NCBI GenBank assembly: GCA_964390795.1
Contig: CAYMLQ010000284.1
Coordinates: 1 to 8,043 of the forward strand
Reading direction: 5' to 3'
Length of the DNA: 8,043 bases
Origin: CAYMLQ01 sp964390795
GTDB lineage: Bacteria > Verrucomicrobiota > Kiritimatiellia > RFP12 > UBA1067
Under the pieces are notes generated by a model. It was given only the letters and a program-made list of their open reading frames with translations. It ran no database searches and was not told where the DNA came from. Shown here one piece after another: positions 6,590 to 8,043 of this stretch; within the stretch, counting starts at the first letter, position 1; every line of letters starts with the position of its first letter. The translations under genes and the position numbers were made by a program.

Positions 6590-7360
6590 TCACTCGAAGG
6601 CGACCAGATTCTTTTCGCGCAAGCTGACGTAGCCGGGGGTGGAGGGCGTGGGCTTGCCGACGACCAGGTGGTCGACCACGCGGATGCCGAGGATGCGGGC
6701 GGCCTCGATCAGGCGGCGCGTGATGTCGATATCCTCCTTGGAGGGCGTGGGGTCGCCGGAGGGGTGGTTGTGCGCGAGGATGACCGAGGCGGCGCTGTAG
6801 CGCACGGCCTTTGAGAAGACCTCGCGCGGGTGCACGGGGCTGGTGTCGAGCAGGCCGCGCGTGGTTTCGACCGGCTGGCCGATAAGCTTGTTCTTGGTGT
6901 CGAGCAGCAGCACCCAGAAGATCTCCTGCTGCAGGGCGCGCGCGAGCGGGCTGAGGAGGCGGTAGACGCCTTCGGGCTCGCGGATCGCGGAGGATTCCTG
7001 GCGAGGGGCCTGCGCGTGCTGGGCGGCGCGTCGGCCGATCTCCAGCGCGGCGGCCAGCTCCATGCATTTGACGGGGCCGAGGCCTTTGATCCTCAGGCCG
7101 CGCAGCTCCTCGAAGTCGGACTTGGAGAGGTTGGCGAGTCCGCTGTAGCGGCGCAGCAGGTCGCGTGCGAGTTCGGCGACGTTCTTGCCGGGCACGCCGG
7201 AGCGCAGGAGGATCGCCAGCAGGATCTCGTCGGGCACGTTTTCTGCGCCGCGCCGCTGGAACTCCTCGCGCGGCTGCATGGCGAGGGGCAGCTCTTTGAC
7301 GGTCATGGGCGCGTCGGGGTAGACGGCTCGGTCAGGGGTGTACGAGGGGTGTGGGTCCAT
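6590..7360 (-). CDS. radC: RadC/JAMM-domain protein (DUF2466)
   Basis: A complete 256-residue protein with the normal RadC layout. An N-terminal UPF0758-type region (MTVKELPLAMQPREEFQRRGAENV) leads into a helix-hairpin-helix-like segment, RGLRIKGLGPVKCMELAAALEIGRR (about 87-111). A JAB/MPN domain follows. The JAMM metal site is intact: E146 in QQEIFWVLLLD and H197-x-H199-x10-D210 in HNHPSGDPTPSKED, so a zinc-dependent hydrolase fold is expected. The cellular role of RadC is not settled; the old DNA-repair assignment is not well supported. The start at 7360 is preferred over the ATG at 7306 because TGGAG lies 5 nt before it, whereas no Shine-Dalgarno sequence precedes 7306. The shorter form would match the usual RadC N-terminus (MTVKELP) and remains possible. 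It overlaps the end of miaA by 29 bp, suggesting translational coupling. Confidence 0.95.
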   Translation of the reverse strand: MDPHPSYTPDRAVYPDAPMTVKELPLAMQPREEFQRRGAENVPDEILLAILLRSGVPGKNVAELARDLLRRYSGLANLSKSDFEELRGLRIKGLGPVKCMELAAALEIGRRAAQHAQAPRQESSAIREPEGVYRLLSPLARALQQEIFWVLLLDTKNKLIGQPVETTRGLLDTSPVHPREVFSKAVRYSAASVILAHNHPSGDPTPSKEDIDITRRLIEAARILGIRVVDHLVVGKPTPSTPGYVSLREKNLVAFE

Positions 7361-8043
7361 GCTGTCTCCAGGTGTCGAGAACCCGCTGGGCGACGCGCTC
7401 GGGCGGGTCGTTATCGTCGATCTCCAGCCAGACCGCCTGCGTCTGGTGGCGGAACCAGGTCTCCTGCCGTTTGGCCAGCTGGCGCGTGCGGATCACGATG
7501 CGCTCGGCGGCCTCGCGCAGGGTGAGGGTGCCGTCAAGCACGGCGCCGGCCTCGGCATAGCCGATGGCCGCGGCTGCGGTGGGGGACCAGACGGGGTAGG
7601 CTTGGCGCAGGGCGCGGACCTCGTCGACGAGGCCCTGTCCGAACATGGCCGCGACGCGGCGCGCGATGCGCGCGTGAAGCTGTTCGCGCGGCAGGCGCAG
7701 GACGGTGACGGGGGCGGCGGGAGGGGTGCGCTTCCACTGCTGCGGGAGGCAGCCGCGGGTTTCGAGGTGTTCGAGCGCGCGGATCAGGCGGCGCGGGTTC
7801 GAGGGGGCGACGAGCGTCTCCAGCGCGCCGGGCGCGCGCTCGGCGAGCGCGCGCTGGAGGGCGGCTGGGCCTTCGCGTTCAACGAGCGCCTGCCAGCGGG
7901 CGCGGCAGGCGGGGTCGGAGGCCTCGCTGTCGAGCCCGTCGGTGAGGGCCTTGAGGTAGAGGCCGGTGCCGCCCGCGACGATGAGGCTGGGAGACATGGG
8001 CGAGACGCCCATGCCACGGGAGGCGGGAGACATGGGCGAGACG
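7332..8043 (-). CDS. miaA: tRNA dimethylallyltransferase MiaA, N-terminus outside the window
   Basis: The last 236 residues and the stop codon are visible. MiaA transfers the dimethylallyl group from DMAPP to N6 of A37 in tRNAs reading U-starting codons. Family motifs in order are GGTGLYLKALTDGL, SDPACRARW, PSNPRRLIRALEHLETRG, FGQGLVDEVRALRQAYP, AIGYAEAGAVLDG, and TRQLAKRQETWFRHQ near the C-terminus. About 100 N-terminal residues, including the P-loop (usually GPTASGKT), should lie beyond 8043. Just before LIVAGGTGLYL the frame reads VSPMSPASRGMGVSPMSPS, which is encoded by a palindromic direct repeat and has no counterpart in normal MiaA. The ATG at 8033 falls inside this repeat and is probably not a real start. 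If the frame is interrupted upstream, this copy would be a pseudogene; the window cannot decide. It is upstream of, and overlaps, radC. Confidence 0.88.
   Translation of the reverse strand, partial: VSPMSPASRGMGVSPMSPSLIVAGGTGLYLKALTDGLDSEASDPACRARWQALVEREGPAALQRALAERAPGALETLVAPSNPRRLIRALEHLETRGCLPQQWKRTPPAAPVTVLRLPREQLHARIARRVAAMFGQGLVDEVRALRQAYPVWSPTAAAAIGYAEAGAVLDGTLTLREAAERIVIRTRQLAKRQETWFRHQTQAVWLEIDDNDPPERVAQRVLDTWRQHGPTPLVHP
7366..7370 (-). promoter_or_regulatory. Ribosome binding site of radC inside the end of miaA
   Basis: TGGAG on the minus strand, 5 nt before the ATG at 7360. It lies within miaA coding sequence and decides for the longer radC product over the start at 7306. Confidence 0.6.
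7989..8043. repeat. REP-like palindromic repeat, 36-bp period, inside the miaA reading frame
   Basis: The 19 bases 7989-8007 (GGGAGACATGGGCGAGACG) recur exactly at 8025-8043, a 36-bp period. The first copy contains the palindrome CATGGGCGAGACGCCCATG (7995-8013: 8-bp arms, 3-nt loop); the second is cut by the window edge. Read on the minus strand in the miaA frame it gives a 12-residue repeat, GMGVSPMSPASR. I have the impression that similar CATGGGCG...CGCCCATG palindromes are dispersed in PVC-type genomes, but could not check this. Confidence 0.75.

Noticed and set aside
8031..8033. ATG at 8033 as the genuine miaA start
   Set aside because: It lies inside a palindromic repeat, has no visible ribosome binding site within the window and would omit the P-loop needed for activity.

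Overview
The window is a GC-rich bacterial chromosome segment with six protein genes and no RNA genes, CRISPR array or transposase. The gene content resembles environmental or gut-associated members of the PVC superphylum (Kiritimatiellota, Verrucomicrobiota, Lentisphaerota). Three things point that way: an arginine decarboxylase next to carboxynorspermidine/carboxyspermidine synthase, a secreted M60-type metallopeptidase, and short palindromic and heptameric repeats scattered between and inside genes. The taxon is an inference; no marker gene here fixes it.

Left third (1-2693, minus strand): speA, encoding biosynthetic arginine decarboxylase, is followed 77 nt downstream by a carboxynorspermidine synthase gene that runs off the left edge. 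Together they suggest spermidine synthesis without decarboxylated S-adenosylmethionine: arginine to agmatine, then putrescine by enzymes not seen here, then condensation with aspartate semialdehyde. The gap between them holds five copies of a degenerate 7-bp repeat.

Middle (2886-6423): a short-chain dehydrogenase/reductase gene (minus) and a long M60-family metallopeptidase gene (plus) are divergent across a 286-bp intergenic region. That region holds a perfect 9-bp inverted repeat, a 16-bp palindrome and a candidate promoter for the peptidase. The peptidase has a probable signal peptide, a ThuA/amidotransferase-like N-terminal domain and a complete HExxH...E zinc site. The SDR has an unusual N-terminal extension of about 78 residues.

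Right end (6590-8043, minus strand): miaA (tRNA dimethylallyltransferase, N-terminus outside the window) overlaps radC by 29 bp, so the two are very likely co-transcribed. At the window edge the miaA reading frame runs through a 36-bp-period palindromic repeat, placed in frame just before the conserved GGTGLYL motif. Either a REP-like element has been absorbed into the coding sequence or miaA is broken there. This is the most unusual observation in the window.

I saw no new multi-gene defence or mobile system. The genes are mostly recognisable housekeeping or metabolic families; the less ordinary material is the repeats and the peptidase and SDR architectures.
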